A stretch of DNA of 64,000 bases from the NCBI RefSeq assembly GCF_040054535.1, contig NC_090778.1, forward strand, positions 15,598,501-15,662,500, in the 5' to 3' direction. Below are positions 1 through 47,249 of this stretch, one piece after another. A program made the translations under genes and the position numbers. Positions within the stretch are counted from its first letter, which is position 1. Every line of letters begins with the position of its first letter. The stretch comes from Antennarius striatus (Eukaryota > Chordata > Actinopteri > Lophiiformes > Antennariidae). The notes under the pieces are model-generated. The model had not been told where the DNA came from. It saw nothing but the letters and a program-made list of their open reading frames with translations, and did no database searches.

Positions 1-39
1 GGGATTTAAAAGTAAAAGAATTTTAAAATGGATTCTAAA

Positions 40-210
40 ATGTATGGGCAGCCAGTGGAGTGAGGCTAAAATGGGGGTAATGTGCTCATGCTTACGGGTG
101 CTGGTCAACAGACGTGCAGCAGCGTTTTGGACCATCTGGAGACGGGAGATGGAAGAAGCACTGACCCCCACATAAAGGGAATTACAATAGTCCATCCACC
201 TAACTGGTTA
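40..210. repeat. probable interspersed repeat remnant
   Basis: The stretch has the look of a fish interspersed repeat: a mixed-composition block whose wording (a ...gtgctcatgcttacgggtgc... part, a gacgtgcagcagcgttttgg part and a short AT-rich tail) I recall from multi-copy teleost sequence. A small open frame of 73 codons crosses it but matches no protein I know. The family cannot be assigned by eye. Confidence 0.3.
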
Positions 211-3100
211 AATATACATGATACAATGGAAAACCACATTATTAACAATAGTCGATCATTAATCTCTGTCTGCTTCAGCACACTATTAAAAGTGGAGGTG
301 TGACGCGTGTGTTTCAGAACCAGTTTTGCAGCTTTTTGTGATGGAAAGTAATGAGGAAATATTCAAAAATCTGCTGATTTCACGACAACAGACATGATGT
401 ACATGTTGAAACCGGTAAATGAGATGCTCATCATTCCAGCTGTTGATCACAATGGATTGGTGACAGCTACCAGAGCTGAGACCTGAGCAGGTGCTTTACA
501 TCTGGTGCAGTCATGTTTTACGTTTTTGCTCTGGTGATTGTATTTACTCGTTTGATCAGGCATACATGATGTATTTCGGTTTATTTAATGGCAAGTGCTC
601 AGTCAAATATGGGACAATTTTGCCATTTCATTAACTTTTTTAAATGATTGTAATCCTCTTTTGAAATGAAAAAACGTTGCAAACAATTTTCAACAATACA
701 TTCCTTCTGACTTGTCAAATACATTATAGATTATAAGGTAGTTTGTCAACGTCATTCTAGAAATATGTTGTTCCAAATCAGAATTCTACCTGGAAAAAAA
801 TCAACCTCACAAACACACACACACACACACACAGCTACACAGCAGAGTTACTTTTTTGACAGTTGAATGCTGTCGTCTACAAACCGGTTCTGTATGTTTC
901 CAAAAAACTAATCGACACTCACTCCCTCAGATGTTTTTGCGAGGAGCTCAGCAATGATCAGATTTCATGTAGCATTTGAAACATAAATTCATCACGTTTG
1001 ACATCAAATTATCAGTTACATTTATATTTGCTTGCCTACTTATTATTTACTGGCAAAGGAACGACTGAACTGAATTCAGGTTTTACAAAGAAGTGTCTAT
1101 GTCTTCTTTTTTTAGTGTTTGTTACCAGTTGCATCCTGTACAGAACATCCGCCGCTGCTTCTCCATTCACAAGTTCCTTTTGTGCTGCATTGTGTGTACT
1201 TTCACTTGAAGTAGCACCAGACTTTGTTCCTGCAGAGGATACAGAGCAGAAATACTTTGAAGACCACCTGCTGTCTGTCTATTCTCCCAACGAAATCACT
1301 AAAGTATTCTAAAAACTTAACTCACTGTTTCACCAAAACTCAAAGATTCATTTGAATTAAAGCAGTAAACTTTCAGAGCTCTAATTCAAAGTCTCCAAAA
1401 GTCTGAAGAAAATGCATGAACACTTTTTGTTTAAGGCATCACAAGATGGGAGTTCATTCAGTATGAGCACCGGCGCCCCCAGTAGTCTGGTCTGGAACTC
1501 AACCATCTTGTTGACTCAACTGTTCCTTGCCAGCTTAAAAAAAAAGTCCAAATAAAAAAAGAAAAGGAATGGTGGAAGGATGTTTGTGGTTGTTTGGTTA
1601 AAGGATATCATGAAAGCCTGCTTCCAAGTTCCTGACTTTGGTCTTGGCCTCACATGTGACATATGTTTTGTTCTTAACATGGTCAGACTGTGTGGCTTTG
1701 ACTCAGACCCCACTTAAAATAAGCTGGACTGTATCCTGAGTAAACCATGTTACCCTGGTGAAACTCACTGTTTCCCCACCAGCCTACCTCCTGGGCAGTG
1801 TACCCTCAGAGCAGCAGTTGATAGCTTGCAGATGCCCCAGTTTGATTGTACAGATTATATCTTTGTGCATCATAGACAGAAAGTAAAGAATAACAATGCT
1901 GAAATGTCCGATTTCAATTCCCCATTGGGATTTTTTTTAAAATGGATTAAAATAATCTCTCTGGTGTTGACTGGGTCAGTAGAAAACTGACAGAAGAAGT
2001 TCAGTCGAGCCGAGTTCTCCTGTTTGGTCCAGGTCGCAGTGGTTTCTGTCGTCCGAAGAGGGAACACTAACAGCATCACACATAACACTATTACAGAAGA
2101 ATTCCTGAAAACAATGATGAATTTATTTGTTGAGTTCTTGGTGTCTAGGATTCAACCACAGCACTCAAACAGCAGCAATACACACTCAGTACCCCCTGGA
2201 GGGAGAATGTCTGGGTCTTGTCCTTCATCTGGACTGGACTGGAAGATCATTGGTTCAGTGTCACGAGAAGCTGCCGAGCAGAGTGTGTAAACAAATGGCC
2301 TGTTGGAAATCTGACATGACCCTGGTCACTGAACTCTCCTCAACACCTTCCCCAATAATAACCCACTTTGTTAGTGAAGACTTTTATTATTTTATTTTAT
2401 TATTTTATTTTATTATATAAAAAAGGTTCCCCACCAATGTTTATTATGTTCACATGATGAGGACAAATTATTTTGTAATGGAGATGTGCAATAATTAAAT
2501 CAGATGCTGCAACTGCTGTGAGACAGTCAAAAAGATTCTGTGTGACAAAAAGAAAGAGAGATCTCGTTTGTGTTCAAAACAATTTCTTTTTTCTTTTTTT
2601 TCCCATTCAAAGTCTTTGTCCATGTGTTTTCATCTGATTCCACAGAAAACAGATTATTTCTCTGGATTAACTAAAAGAGTGATGAGGAACTGATATCATT
2701 TAAAAAGTTATCATAATAACATTACTGGAAGTGGGATAATGTTGCTGTGGAGTCATTAGGATGCATTGAAACAACCTGAAATCCAGACAACACATCCTCC
2801 AGAACCCAGTGTAAAAATAACAGCAGCGTTAGGGCCATCCGGTGTAATACACCTCACCCACTGAGCCAGACTTCACCAGCCAGCTAACCAAGGTTTGAGC
2901 TCACTGATGGGCTGAAGTGATGCTCACCTCCCAAACTGTCACGCAAGCGTGACTTGTTGCACCGAAAGCAATGGGATGCGTTTGAATTTTAAAAAAATGG
3001 AAAATTCAAATTAGAAACTATTGTTACTTATGTTACACCAAACATAAGCAAAATGTTACAGGATTTACAAAACATTTGATTCCATTAAGTCCACACTTAC
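211..3100. other. non-coding stretch downstream of arhgef28
   Basis: I see no convincing gene here. The open frames (for example 998-1312 plus, 104 codons) have no recognisable domain, no flanking splice sites and no clear codon bias. The stretch holds a short (CA)n near 814-833 and an AT-rich block near 2380-2415 with several AATAAA signals when read on the minus strand; the latter could end the arhgef28 transcript. Confidence 0.5.
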
Positions 3101-4094
3101 TGTAACAGTAATGTGTAATATTGTGCAAGCTGTGTGTGTGTGTGCGTGTGTGTGTATGTGTGTGTGTGTGTGTAAATACATCAACATTGGAAATCTGCAA
3201 AAAACATGCCAATGTTTGCCACAATAATTTTATATGCACCAAAATATTAAGACACACCAGCGTTCTGATTACAGACATTACAAGAGAAAACATCAAACAA
3301 AATATTATTAACGTCAACTATGCATGACTCAATTTACAGTAAACAAACGATCAAAAAGGAGGTCAACAGAAAATATACAACCTTTTTTTTTTTTCACAAA
3401 AAAATCACTTACAGTATCAGATAGCAAAATTTTTGGCACTTCAGGATTAGAGGTTCCTCTTTCATGATAATGTGCGTAGGTAGTTTTTCCATAAAACTAC
3501 ACAAATATTTGATATTCATACAATAATGACAGTATATTTGGGGGTTTTTTTATACTTAAAATTCTGTATAAATATTATTAAAGTTAGTTTGGGAAAACAC
3601 AATTAGAATCACTAGTATTTCCATTTTCTATAAGTGCTCATGGGAACAGAACTACTTCTGTTTGGATTTTCCGAGTGTTGGTCCCTGTGCCTCGGTCACA
3701 AAGACACCTCTGCCATCACACAAGTGCAACGGATACTAAACAGAATTATACTAGAAGTGACAACGTAGGAAGTACGAATATAAAAGCGATTTAGAAAGAA
3801 TTTCCTCGCTAAAAGGCACCATGGTTTCATCATGCAGTAACAGAATGATTAACAGCCACCACACACTGATAAAGGCACGTTCAGCTGAATACGGTAACTG
3901 TGTACACGCCCCTTGAAGCAAATATTCCCTTATTTGAATATTTGTTACTTTCAAATCCTCTTATAATACTATTAATCTCCATCACATTAAGATGTGTGCA
4001 AAGCACAAACAAACATGCGGAAGCAACAGCTCTATTATGGTGGGTCCAGTTAGACGTCAGTCAGCTCCCACGGCTTGTTTCGCTCTGATGACTC
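2380..4094 (-). other. arhgef28: candidate 3' UTR of arhgef28
   Basis: This stretch lies immediately downstream of the arhgef28 stop codon on the minus strand and holds no other gene. The overlapping AATAAA-type hexamers at 2380-2415 (minus) are the first strong cluster I noticed after the stop, implying a 3' UTR of about 1.7 kb. Transcript ends cannot be proven from sequence, and earlier weak signals may be used instead. A (GT)n tract at about 3130-3172 lies inside it. Confidence 0.35.
3130..3172. repeat. (GT)n microsatellite
   Basis: A short imperfect GT/CA run, interrupted by GC and AT dinucleotides. It produces spurious VCVCV and HTHTH open frames on both strands. Confidence 0.9.
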
Positions 4095-38809
<34,715 letters not shown>

Positions 38810-39021
38810 CTGAACATTAACTGCATGAAAAGAAACCCAGAGACAAACACAATAAGTGTAGACATGTGACTGCTACTTCTTCCGCTTTCGTTGGTTATTC
38901 GCTCTGCTCTTGTGATCCTGAAGCGATTACCAAACCTTATCTGTGCCAAGACGTGAATCTCTGATGACACAGGATCATCTTTTGATCTCAACTATGTGAA
39001 TAATGATTTTAATGATGATAC

Positions 39022-39060
39022 TTTGATATTCTGGTACACAGTGTGTACCAGAATATCAAA
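39022..39060. repeat. perfect hairpin, 18-bp arms, 3-nt loop
   Basis: TTTGATATTCTGGTACAC, a 3-base loop (AGT), then its exact reverse complement. It sits in the arhgef28 intron just upstream of the start exon. The loop is too short for a normal microRNA precursor. Confidence 0.9.
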
Positions 39061-39606
39061 CATGCCCTCATTTGATGTACGTTCAGTGTGTAGTTTATTC
39101 TTGTACTGTATATACATGTCTGCTAAACGGGAATCTTCAGTGCTACAATGTTCAGATATGCTCTTTACCAGCCATTGCATCATACAATTTTAAGAAACTA
39201 CTTCCCATTGAAATTATCAAATTATATTTATGAGTACAAGTATATTAAATAATAATACAACAAGCAAGTGAAACGGTCACTAAAGTGAAAACATAAACAA
39301 TTGAGAAATTCCTGACCTGAATTTTAGAAGTAGGCCACCCACATAGTGAATTTGGGATTTTAAAGGCCCTATATTGCATATTTAAAATTATATCCCACAA
39401 ACAACAGCATTAAAAAAAAACATTTCATGCTCTTTATCAATAACTCAATTTTTTTTTGTCTATGCCAAATGCTGACCTATTTCATTTAAAAATGAGGTCT
39501 GCTGTTTCATAGGGCTACATGTCAGCATTTGTTAGGCTGATATGTTTACAACCTGTGAACAGCACACAAACTGAGATGTTGGAAACAAACACCCTGACGG
39601 ACTCAC

Positions 39607-39690
39607 CCTCCAGGAGCTCAAACTCGGACGGAAGAACCCTGAGAGCGCGTTGGAATTAAACTTGACTCATGTTCTGGAAGCTAACTGCTA
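39607..39690 (-). other. arhgef28: probable non-coding first exon of arhgef28
   Basis: A gtgagt donor (complement at 39601-39606) follows a GC-richer block on the minus strand. It includes a five-codon upstream open frame (ATG at 39670, stop at 39656). A GTGACGTC CRE-like site lies just upstream near 39705. The boundary on the 5' side is a guess. Its position upstream of the start exon and the strong donor are the support. Confidence 0.5.
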
Positions 39691-40934
39691 ATTGGTGTGT
39701 AGACGTCACAGCGACAAGTTGAGAAGTGGCGCAGAGTCGGCGCAGCTGCTGTTTGCGGTCTGAGCTGTAGCCTCCACTGACACAGCATCCTCCTCTGATG
39801 GGGATGATGATGATGATGCTGCGTCTTCCGCCTATGGAAGGGGATGTCACCTGGAGCGTACTCAAAGTTTACAGCGACCCCTAGTGGACGGCGATAAAAC
39901 AGAGGCAGCAGCGGCGGACCTCCTTGTGCTGACACGTCAGGGATTTGTGCCGTATGTAAAAATAACCTGTACTTTTTTTCCACTTTTTTTTATTTATTTA
40001 ATCAGCAACAAAGACACGCTACACAGACAAACATGAGCATAAGCCATCAGATGACAGACCTGTCGTTATGAACACATGCATGAGTTCACGTGATTCTTGT
40101 GTTGTGACTACAGCATCTGGCTGTGTGGGTTTGGGCCACTTTGTTGGTACTCCTCTTAATCTATGGTTTTGGTAAAAGTTTCCACACAGCAAAGGGAACC
40201 ACACCAGTAAACGGTTCTAATGTACGCTATGATTAAAGAAAAAAATTCTCAGGTGACACAACCTGAGCAGGCATTGTAATGGTTCAGCACAAGCTCTGGA
40301 TGCCATCCTGTGGCATAACGGCCCACATATTAACGGGTTTCAGAGGTGATGTACTGCATCACACTCAAACTAGTCCAGATTTCCATGGGTGCCAGGGGTC
40401 CTGCTGTTGCAGTGGTGGCCGGATAGAAACACTTGGAGATACGGTAGATATATTCAGTAGATATATTTGTGGATTCTGATTCTAAGATTTTTCCCGTTGT
40501 CATCTTTCTTCAGTTATCACAAAACCTGTCCTACATCAATATTTACATTATTTTATAGAGACATGTTTTCTCAAGTTTAAATCCCATGAATGCATAATCA
40601 GAAAATTTAACAATACAAGTGACTTAAGGTGATTTTTTTAAACCACTGGCACAATTTGCAAGAGACTGAATATAAAATCTTTTCTGCTTATAACCCCACC
40701 TATTACAAAAACACAATGAGAGGTGTGTACATACATTCACACCACATTTACCACTGAACGTTTCAGTACAAGACATCCATTAAAACTTACTCAACAAACA
40801 CACAGATTGTTCTTACACTAAATACATGTCCATTGTTGCTGAGTGTGTGTTCAGGAGTTAAAACACCAGAGTGAGATCACTGGTTTGTCAGTGTCTTAAA
40901 ATCTGTACCAGGATTCCGTTTGGTCACACGTCTT

Positions 40935-41020
40935 TGTCAGGAAACCTTTGTCGGATGTTTAATAAAGGTTTAATTTGTAAATTCACTAACATATTCCACA
41001 GCTGTTCATCCTTGGAGGCT
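40935..41020 (-). terminator. utp15: probable utp15 polyadenylation region
   Basis: Two ATTAAA hexamers (complements at 40958-40963 and 40969-40974) lie 50-60 bases past the utp15 stop. They predict a very short 3' UTR. AATAAA-type signals near 39990 could serve as an alternative, longer end. Confidence 0.45.
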
Positions 41021-42034
41021 TTAGGCGACCTGGAGCTGTGTATTTGAGCTACTCGTTTCTCCCTGAGCCAGGCCATTAGACCTGCTAATCCCACAGCATG
41101 GCACCTCCTTCCTGGGGAGGGTGGAGGCAAACATTGTGTCCAACATGCCAAGAACCTCCAGTAAGTCCTGCTGGTAGTCGATCTCCCTTTCCAGCAGCTC
41201 CTGCAGGCGCAGCAGCTGTCGGTCGATGACGGGGGATCGGCCGATGATTGACTGATAGATGTCCAGGATCATTTCAGCAGCAGTTATGAGGACAGGAGCA
41301 AACCTGGCATCAACCAAGTTCCTGGAGAAAAAAATTGGAAAAGGCTGAATTATTCATGTGATGAAATATATCTGTACAATTTGATGTACAAGCTGACACA
41401 CAATGTGTGAACTTAATAAAGATACATGAGTAATGACAAGTTACCCTATGAGAAAGTTGAGCAACCGTGAAAGTGCCTGTTCGTCCCTTCCAGCCAGAGC
41501 ATTTTTCAATGTTCCCCTTCGATTCAGTTCTTTTATTACAGCAACTGTAATCTCTGGCTTCTTCCATCTTGTCCATGTCTGTGAAAAAAAGTCACTTTTT
41601 CATGTTACTGAATCTAAATATAAAGGAACCTTGACAAAAAATGGTTTTAGGTTGAACCTAGTGTTATAAATGTATTTGCATACCTCCAGAGCAGTGTCCA
41701 AAGCTTTTGACACATTAAATTTCTTGAGCTGTTTATCATATTTGGCCAAATGTTGCCTTACTGGTTTACTGACAAGATAATCATCCTAGGGAAAAAAGGA
41801 GACAAAAAAACATGAAAATAGTCAGATCTAATCTCAGACTGTTAATGTCAGCTGCCACTGGTTATGAACCCAACAAACCTGTTTTGGAACGTAGTTCTTC
41901 CCCTTGACAAAAACCCGGTATGCTGGTCGTCGCCTTGGTTGTCCAGAGACTTCTTTTGACTCTTCGAGGCTTTTCCGGTGTTTGATACTAAGGACACTGT
42001 TGGTCATGCCCGCGACAATTGATGCATCGTCCGG
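41021..42034 (-). CDS. utp15: utp15 C-terminal domain exons
   Basis: Exons 8-11. They read [20 protein letters not shown], then an [18 protein letters not shown] helix, then [20 protein letters not shown] and [19 protein letters not shown]. These are the conserved blocks of the UTP15 C-terminal domain, which contacts other t-UTP proteins. The last 25 residues are unconserved. Confidence 0.95.
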
Positions 42035-44528
42035 CTGAGGAGAAACACAGTTATGCCGTAAATTCAGGCTCTGACCACATGCAATGAAAGAGCTGTGAGC
42101 AGTAATGTGTGTAATAATGGCAAAATATAGAAAAGATATTTGAAATAATGTTTTCATTATCATTTAATCACCTGAAACTAAAACCCACCGTGTTTTTGTT
42201 AACATAAAAAGGAACATTTTCTATCTAGAGGGAGTGACTTCATGTCACACCATCATGATGATTAGAATATAATGTCACCTTTCACAGAAACTGTATTTTA
42301 ACTCAACTTTCACTTGTGGCCACAACTCCGTTTTTAAGTCACAGATAAATAGAATTTTTCCTGTCTCATTAGCATGTGGTAATCAGATGTCCTTCTTTAC
42401 TAAAAAACAATGAAGTTGAGTGTGAGTTCTTACAGCCAAAGCCAGACTGAGGATGGAGGCAGCATAGTCAAAGTTGTGAACGACTTTATAATTGACTGTG
42501 CTGTACACCTTTACATGCCTGAAAGACAATGAATCTGTGTTACAGATCAGATAAGAACATTTACCATTATGCAAATGTCACAACAGAAAAAGCAGCATGC
42601 AGGTCTAATAGACCTGCATGCTGCACATACACCCATCCTATACCTGTCCAAAGAAGCAGACAGCAATCTCTGCCCATTGCTGCTGAGACACAAACAGGTA
42701 ACCGTTTTGTGATGGTTCTTCAGTGACACAAGTGCTTGACCTCCTTTAAGGAGATCCCAAACTTTCACGTAACGTCCTCCTAAAAAATAACATCAATAAA
42801 TGTTAGTTTAGTACACCCATTAACAGCACCTTTTGAAGCACCAGATAGACTCCTTTAAATGAAAGTCATCACTGACTGAATATCAGTTTGTACTGAGAAT
42901 AATGCCATTCTTACCTGCAGAGACAAGGAGTCCCTCAGAAGGATAGAGAAGCACACTCTCCACTGGATGGCCATGGTTCATGGTCATCACACTCTTATCA
43001 ACCCTGGCATCAAACAGTTTCACTGTATGGTCATAAGATCCTAGAGGTGAAAAAAACAAACTTTGTCATTAGTGCTTTGCTCAGAGATCACTCATTCATT
43101 CTTGTATCTTCTGTGGCACTCAGTAATCACAGTTCACCAAGTCATCCTTAGTTGTTAGATTAAGATTGATCAGTTTAACACTTGATATATCATAAAGTGC
43201 ATGCTTTTTAGACATGTACTGCCTATAAAATGTGTGCTTTGCTCTAGATTGAACAAGCACTCGTACTAATAAACTAAAAAAGTTCATTTCCTGTGCCGCC
43301 ACTTCTTTTTCTTGCGTTTCTTTAAGAATTGTAGCTTTCTCTCACCGGTAATGAAAAGATCCCTGTTGAGTTTACTAGCAACACCACAGCGAATGTAATC
43401 TGTGTGCTCTTGGTAAGAGTTGAGCTCTGTGGCATTCGGGATGTCCCAAAGTCGACAGGTGTAGTCGTCTGATCCTGTGAGGATCTGGTAATGGTCTGAG
43501 GTGAAATCTGTCACATGGACAGCCCTGAGCATAGAAACACAAGGTAAGAAAATGTTTTATGACAACTTTGTAGTTAAAACCCTTTATAATTTTTTTAGGT
43601 CATCATGAAATTCAATTGACGGATCACACAGAACACACACTTCATCAGAAAGTCAAAAGTTCTGAACAGGAGAACATTAGAATGATGGCTGAAATTTCAG
43701 ATTTTTTCCAGTTGTTTTATTTAACCAATTCTGTTACTGTTTGGTTGAAGAGCACAACCTCATACTGTATCATTGTCAGCAAAAAAAAATCAAAAATCAA
43801 ATTTTAAACTTGGATTTTAACTTGGAGTAGATATGCTCTTATCCCACCACCAAAACAACAAACAGCTCTACCACTTCACACATTTCTTCATTAGGTAACA
43901 GGGACAAATCCAAATTTAGCAGAATGTGATGCGCAAGGTTACCCACTTTTTGTGCCCTTTGAACATCCTGAGTGCCACCTTGCCTCCGACATCAAACAGT
44001 CTGACCACAGAGTCTTCACATCCTGCCACAAGCAGCTGACCATCTGACCTGAACCTCCCACTGTACGCCGTGTCTTTAAACCTTGTAAAGGCTTTCAGAG
44101 GCTCCTGGGAGAATGGACCATAAATATGGACCTTTGGAAAAATACAGAGTTAGAAAGACAAGAAACCTTATTTTTACCATCATTATTCACAGGGAGACAA
44201 TAGTTTAACGTTAATTAAAATAAATTAAAACACTCCTACATACTCTTGTGAATGCTGTCACAGCAAAGTTATGTGGGGCTACTGGAGAGAAGTCTATGTT
44301 TGTGATTGCTCCAAATTCTTTTATTTGGACTGGAGTCTGTGTGGACAGAAATAAGACGCATTATTAAGGATGATAAACTAAATTAAGTGCGGCACTTTTT
44401 GCTCATAATATTAAGTGTATGATGTAGAAGTAACTCACCTTGTAGTTTTTCCAATACAGCGTGTCTTGTGTGACTTTCTCTCCAAGTTTAGGATAGACTT
44501 GGATTTGTGTAGGTTTAAATGAAGCCAT
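41021..44528 (-). CDS. utp15: U3 small nucleolar RNA-associated protein 15 homologue
   Basis: A WD40 protein of the t-UTP subcomplex of the small-subunit processome, needed in the nucleolus for pre-rRNA transcription and early 18S processing. Eleven coding exons: 44439-44528, 44244-44336, 43947-44131, 43346-43524, 42915-43040, 42644-42779, 42434-42518, 41879-42034, 41684-41785, 41445-41578, 41021-41321. All are GT-AG with matching phases and give 1,587 nt (528 residues; human 518). It opens [20 protein letters not shown] and reads [11 protein letters not shown], as in mammals. WD40 repeats fill the first 330 residues and the UTP15 C-terminal helical domain follows. It lies upstream of arhgef28 on the same strand, with its stop about 1.3 kb from the arhgef28 5' exon. 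Confidence 0.97.
42434..44336 (-). CDS. utp15: utp15 WD40 propeller exons
   Basis: Exons 2-7. Visible repeat cores include [53 protein letters not shown] and [20 protein letters not shown], with the usual GH...WD/FD spacing. The propeller assembles the t-UTP complex with partners such as UTP4, UTP5/WDR43 and UTP17/WDR75 in other species. No key repeat appears broken. Confidence 0.95.
42592..42624. repeat. perfect palindrome, 16-bp arms around one base
   Basis: GCAGCATGCAGGTCTA, a single A, then its exact reverse complement. It lies in the 125-nt utp15 intron between exons 6 and 7, about 20 nt from the exon 6 donor, so a stem forming in the transcript would occupy much of this small intron. 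Confidence 0.92.
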
Positions 44529-45477
44529 GTCTGCGCTGGATGAGAAAGAATATTCTGACTGTCACACTACAAAACATAAAAATAAGGATATTGTTAGCAA
44601 GAAGCAAGACACCAAGACAGTACACTTGGACACAAGTTTAATAAAACAGGCTTTCATTGCACAAAATGGCTCAACAAACACTACAACCCTAGTCAGATTA
44701 TGTGTATCGTGCAAGTGGTTATCAGTTGGTTCAAGATTATTTTAATTTCTTGGATTCCAGCATCAGGTTGTGAGCCAAGAAATTACATTTTTTTGAGTCA
44801 CAAGGAAGTTCTCTCCAAGTTTGTTGATGCTGCCTGCATCAACAGTTTGTTGATTGAAATGATATTATATTAAGAATACAAAAAGCTGCAGCAATAAGCA
44901 ACACTATTGCAGTAAATAGGGTATATCGAAAGTATCACCAAACAAATTGAAGTCACTCGGTGTACTTTCAATGCCACCTTTCAATTTCTGCCATAACAGC
45001 TGCATAGTTATTACACGTTATACAACATATTTCTCAGGAATTTTATGCAACTTCGAAACAGTCAGACAATGAAGGAATTAAACTCATTTTCTTTTGTTAG
45101 CTCCCATACAAAAACTAAGATATGGCGGCAACGTGTGATCAAGCATTAGTACTGCCAAAAGCAGTAATTTACAACTAGGAATGCTTCAAAAGTTTACCAA
45201 AAGCAAATGGTTTTATTTTACTGAAGAAGAAATACAGAAGTCCAAGGATGACAAAATCTTTACAGAAAATGCTTCACCATTCTTTCAACTACATGTAATT
45301 AATATGGTGTGCAAAAGGTTTGTTGCATCAAGAAACTAAGGCAAATTGTCAGTGTAAAAGAACCAGATGCCCCCTGTCTCCACCATAATTTGGGTTTGTG
45401 ATTGTAATTTGGGTTATTTGTAGCTCATTGTCAGCAAAAATTTATTTTCAGTGAACCCCCCCTCAAAAAAACCACAT

Positions 45478-46135
45478 CTCCAATCTTTTCCTTTCGGCTT
45501 TTCCCTTCAGGGGTAGCCACAGCGAATCAGTTGCCTCCATCTAACCCTGTCTTCTGCATCCTCTTCTCTCACACCAACGACCTTCTCTATCAACATCCTC
45601 AAAGCAAATACTGCTGTAGTACTCTTTTTTGGCATGAAACTACACTGCTGCTCACAAATGCTCACTTCTGCCTTTTGTCTAGCTTCTCTAGACCTTCTCT
45701 AGACCTTTAGTCTAGCTTCTCTTTCCCATAACTTCATTGTATGGCTCATCAGCTTTATTCCTTTGTAGTTGCCACAACTGTGCACATCTCCCTTGTTCTT
45801 AAAAATGGGCACCAGTACACTTCTCCATTCCTCAGGCATCTTCTCACTATCTAAGATCCTGTTGAACAACCCAGTCAGAAACTCTACTGCCACCTCTCCT
45901 TGACACTTCCAAACCTCTACAGGTATATCATCAGGACTGACTGCCTTTCCACTCTTCATCCTCTTCACTGCCCTCCTCACTTCATCCTGACTAATCTTTG
46001 CTACATCCTGGTCCACAACAGCCACCTCTTCTAGTCTTTGTTCTCTCTCATTTTCTACGTTCATCAACTTTTCAAAGTACTCTTTCCATCTTCCCATCAC
46101 ACTACTTCCTAAATTTCCCAGTTTGGGATAACGTA

Positions 46136-46173
<38 letters not shown>

Positions 46174-46350
46174 CTGGCACCTGTCAATAGACTTCCATCC
46201 TATCCTTAATCACCCTAAACTGCTGCACGTCCTTCCCATCTCTGTCTCTCTGTCTTGCCAACCTGTATAGATCAGTATCTCCCTCCTTACTGTCTAACCT
46301 AGCATACAAGTCATTCCAACCTAGCATACAATTCAGTCATGCCCAACGCT
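45478..46350 (-). mobile_element. RTE-like non-LTR retrotransposon, internally deleted
   Basis: On the minus strand a 133-codon frame (45699-46100) reads YFEKLMNVENEREQRLEEV, SGKAVSPDDIPVEVWKC and SVLVPIFKNKGDVHSCGNYK. These are the opening blocks of an RTE-clade reverse transcriptase. Upstream, near 46172-46330, are the endonuclease-proximal words; downstream, the 3' end (near 45490-45580) carries the RWRQLIRCG-like C-terminal words. Most of the reverse transcriptase between them is missing. It lies in utp15's 5' intron in the same orientation as the gene. Confidence 0.8.
46136..46172. repeat. (CTAT)n microsatellite
   Basis: About nine CTAT units inside the RTE-like fragment, between its endonuclease-side and reverse-transcriptase parts. 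Confidence 0.95.
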
Positions 46351-46733
46351 GTTTCCACCGCCCAAAAATCTTAATACAGTAACAGTATACACAATGGTAA
46401 ACAATCCCATTTTGATTTAAAGCTTCGGTTAGGTTGTCCCTTAACCCTTTTTCCTCCAACAAATAATGAAGTTAATAAAGATTACTTAACTAATGATTAA
46501 GTAATTCAAGACGTACGTCTTAATTGAGATTTATGGTAGTGGAGTCAAATACAATTTTGAAATATTTACAGGTAAAAAAATTCTTGATAGTTAAATTATT
46601 ACTTCACTGATTTGACAATAAATGCAACTAATTTGACATACAGTATAGCTGAACCAACGTGCTCTGAACTTACAGAAAATAACAACTGCGCTTTAGTCGG
46701 GCAGGATTTTAGATTAATATGCCGTTTTCTCAC

Positions 46734-46930
46734 CTTTAAGCGACAGGATCCACAGCGCTTATTTGTTTAATATCACTTGAGGAAATTAAACGATACTTGT
46801 GCTAGCTGTCCGAGTAAACCAAACGGGTTTTCTTTTTTATTTTAAAGACTTGTCACGTTGCCTCTTGTTGAAATGGAGGACGCCATGATTGAATTGTCAG
46901 TGCTTCCGTTTTGAACGGCATATCTTTATT
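46734..46930 (-). other. utp15: probable utp15 non-coding first exon and promoter edge
   Basis: A gtgaga donor (complement at 46728-46733) ends a block with CTTTAAG on its plus-strand side. Within the block, on the minus strand, are an ATCATGGCGTCC site resembling a YY1 element, an ACGGAAGC ETS-like site and a 14-codon upstream frame starting at 46886. These are typical of housekeeping 5' ends. The true start site is unknown. Confidence 0.5.
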
Positions 46931-47249
46931 GGTCACGACAGGGGCTTACAATTTTCAGAAACTTTTTTTATTTTTAATTTTTTTCTCTAAGTAATCTGCC
47001 ACATATTTTGTGATAATTTAACCTAATTATGTATATGAATAAATCCAAACGTATTTTGGTAGATATCTTGAGTAATTTTGGTAATAAGGAAAATGCTCAA
47101 ATACTCAAGATATTTAGAAAATATCGTAAAAAACAATATTAAAAATCGTCTGCGTGTTAGATTATGTATTTATTATTTAAAAAAATCGGAAGCAACAAAT
47201 TAATGTTTTAATTACACACGAAAGTAAATTTAGGTAAAATGCTGGTACA

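Larger units (their letters stand above)
44529..46733 (-). other. utp15: utp15 5' intron
   Basis: This intron separates the probable non-coding first exon from the start exon. It holds the RTE-like fragment at 45478-46350 and a (CTAT)n tract, and nothing else I can identify as coding. Confidence 0.55.

Noticed and set aside
998-1312. A 104-codon frame with hydrophobic segments
   Set aside because: No flanking splice sites, no recognisable domain and no supporting neighbours; AT-rich sequence makes hydrophobic frames by chance.
39022-39060. A microRNA precursor at the perfect hairpin
   Set aside because: A 3-nt loop and 18-bp arms are too short for a typical precursor.
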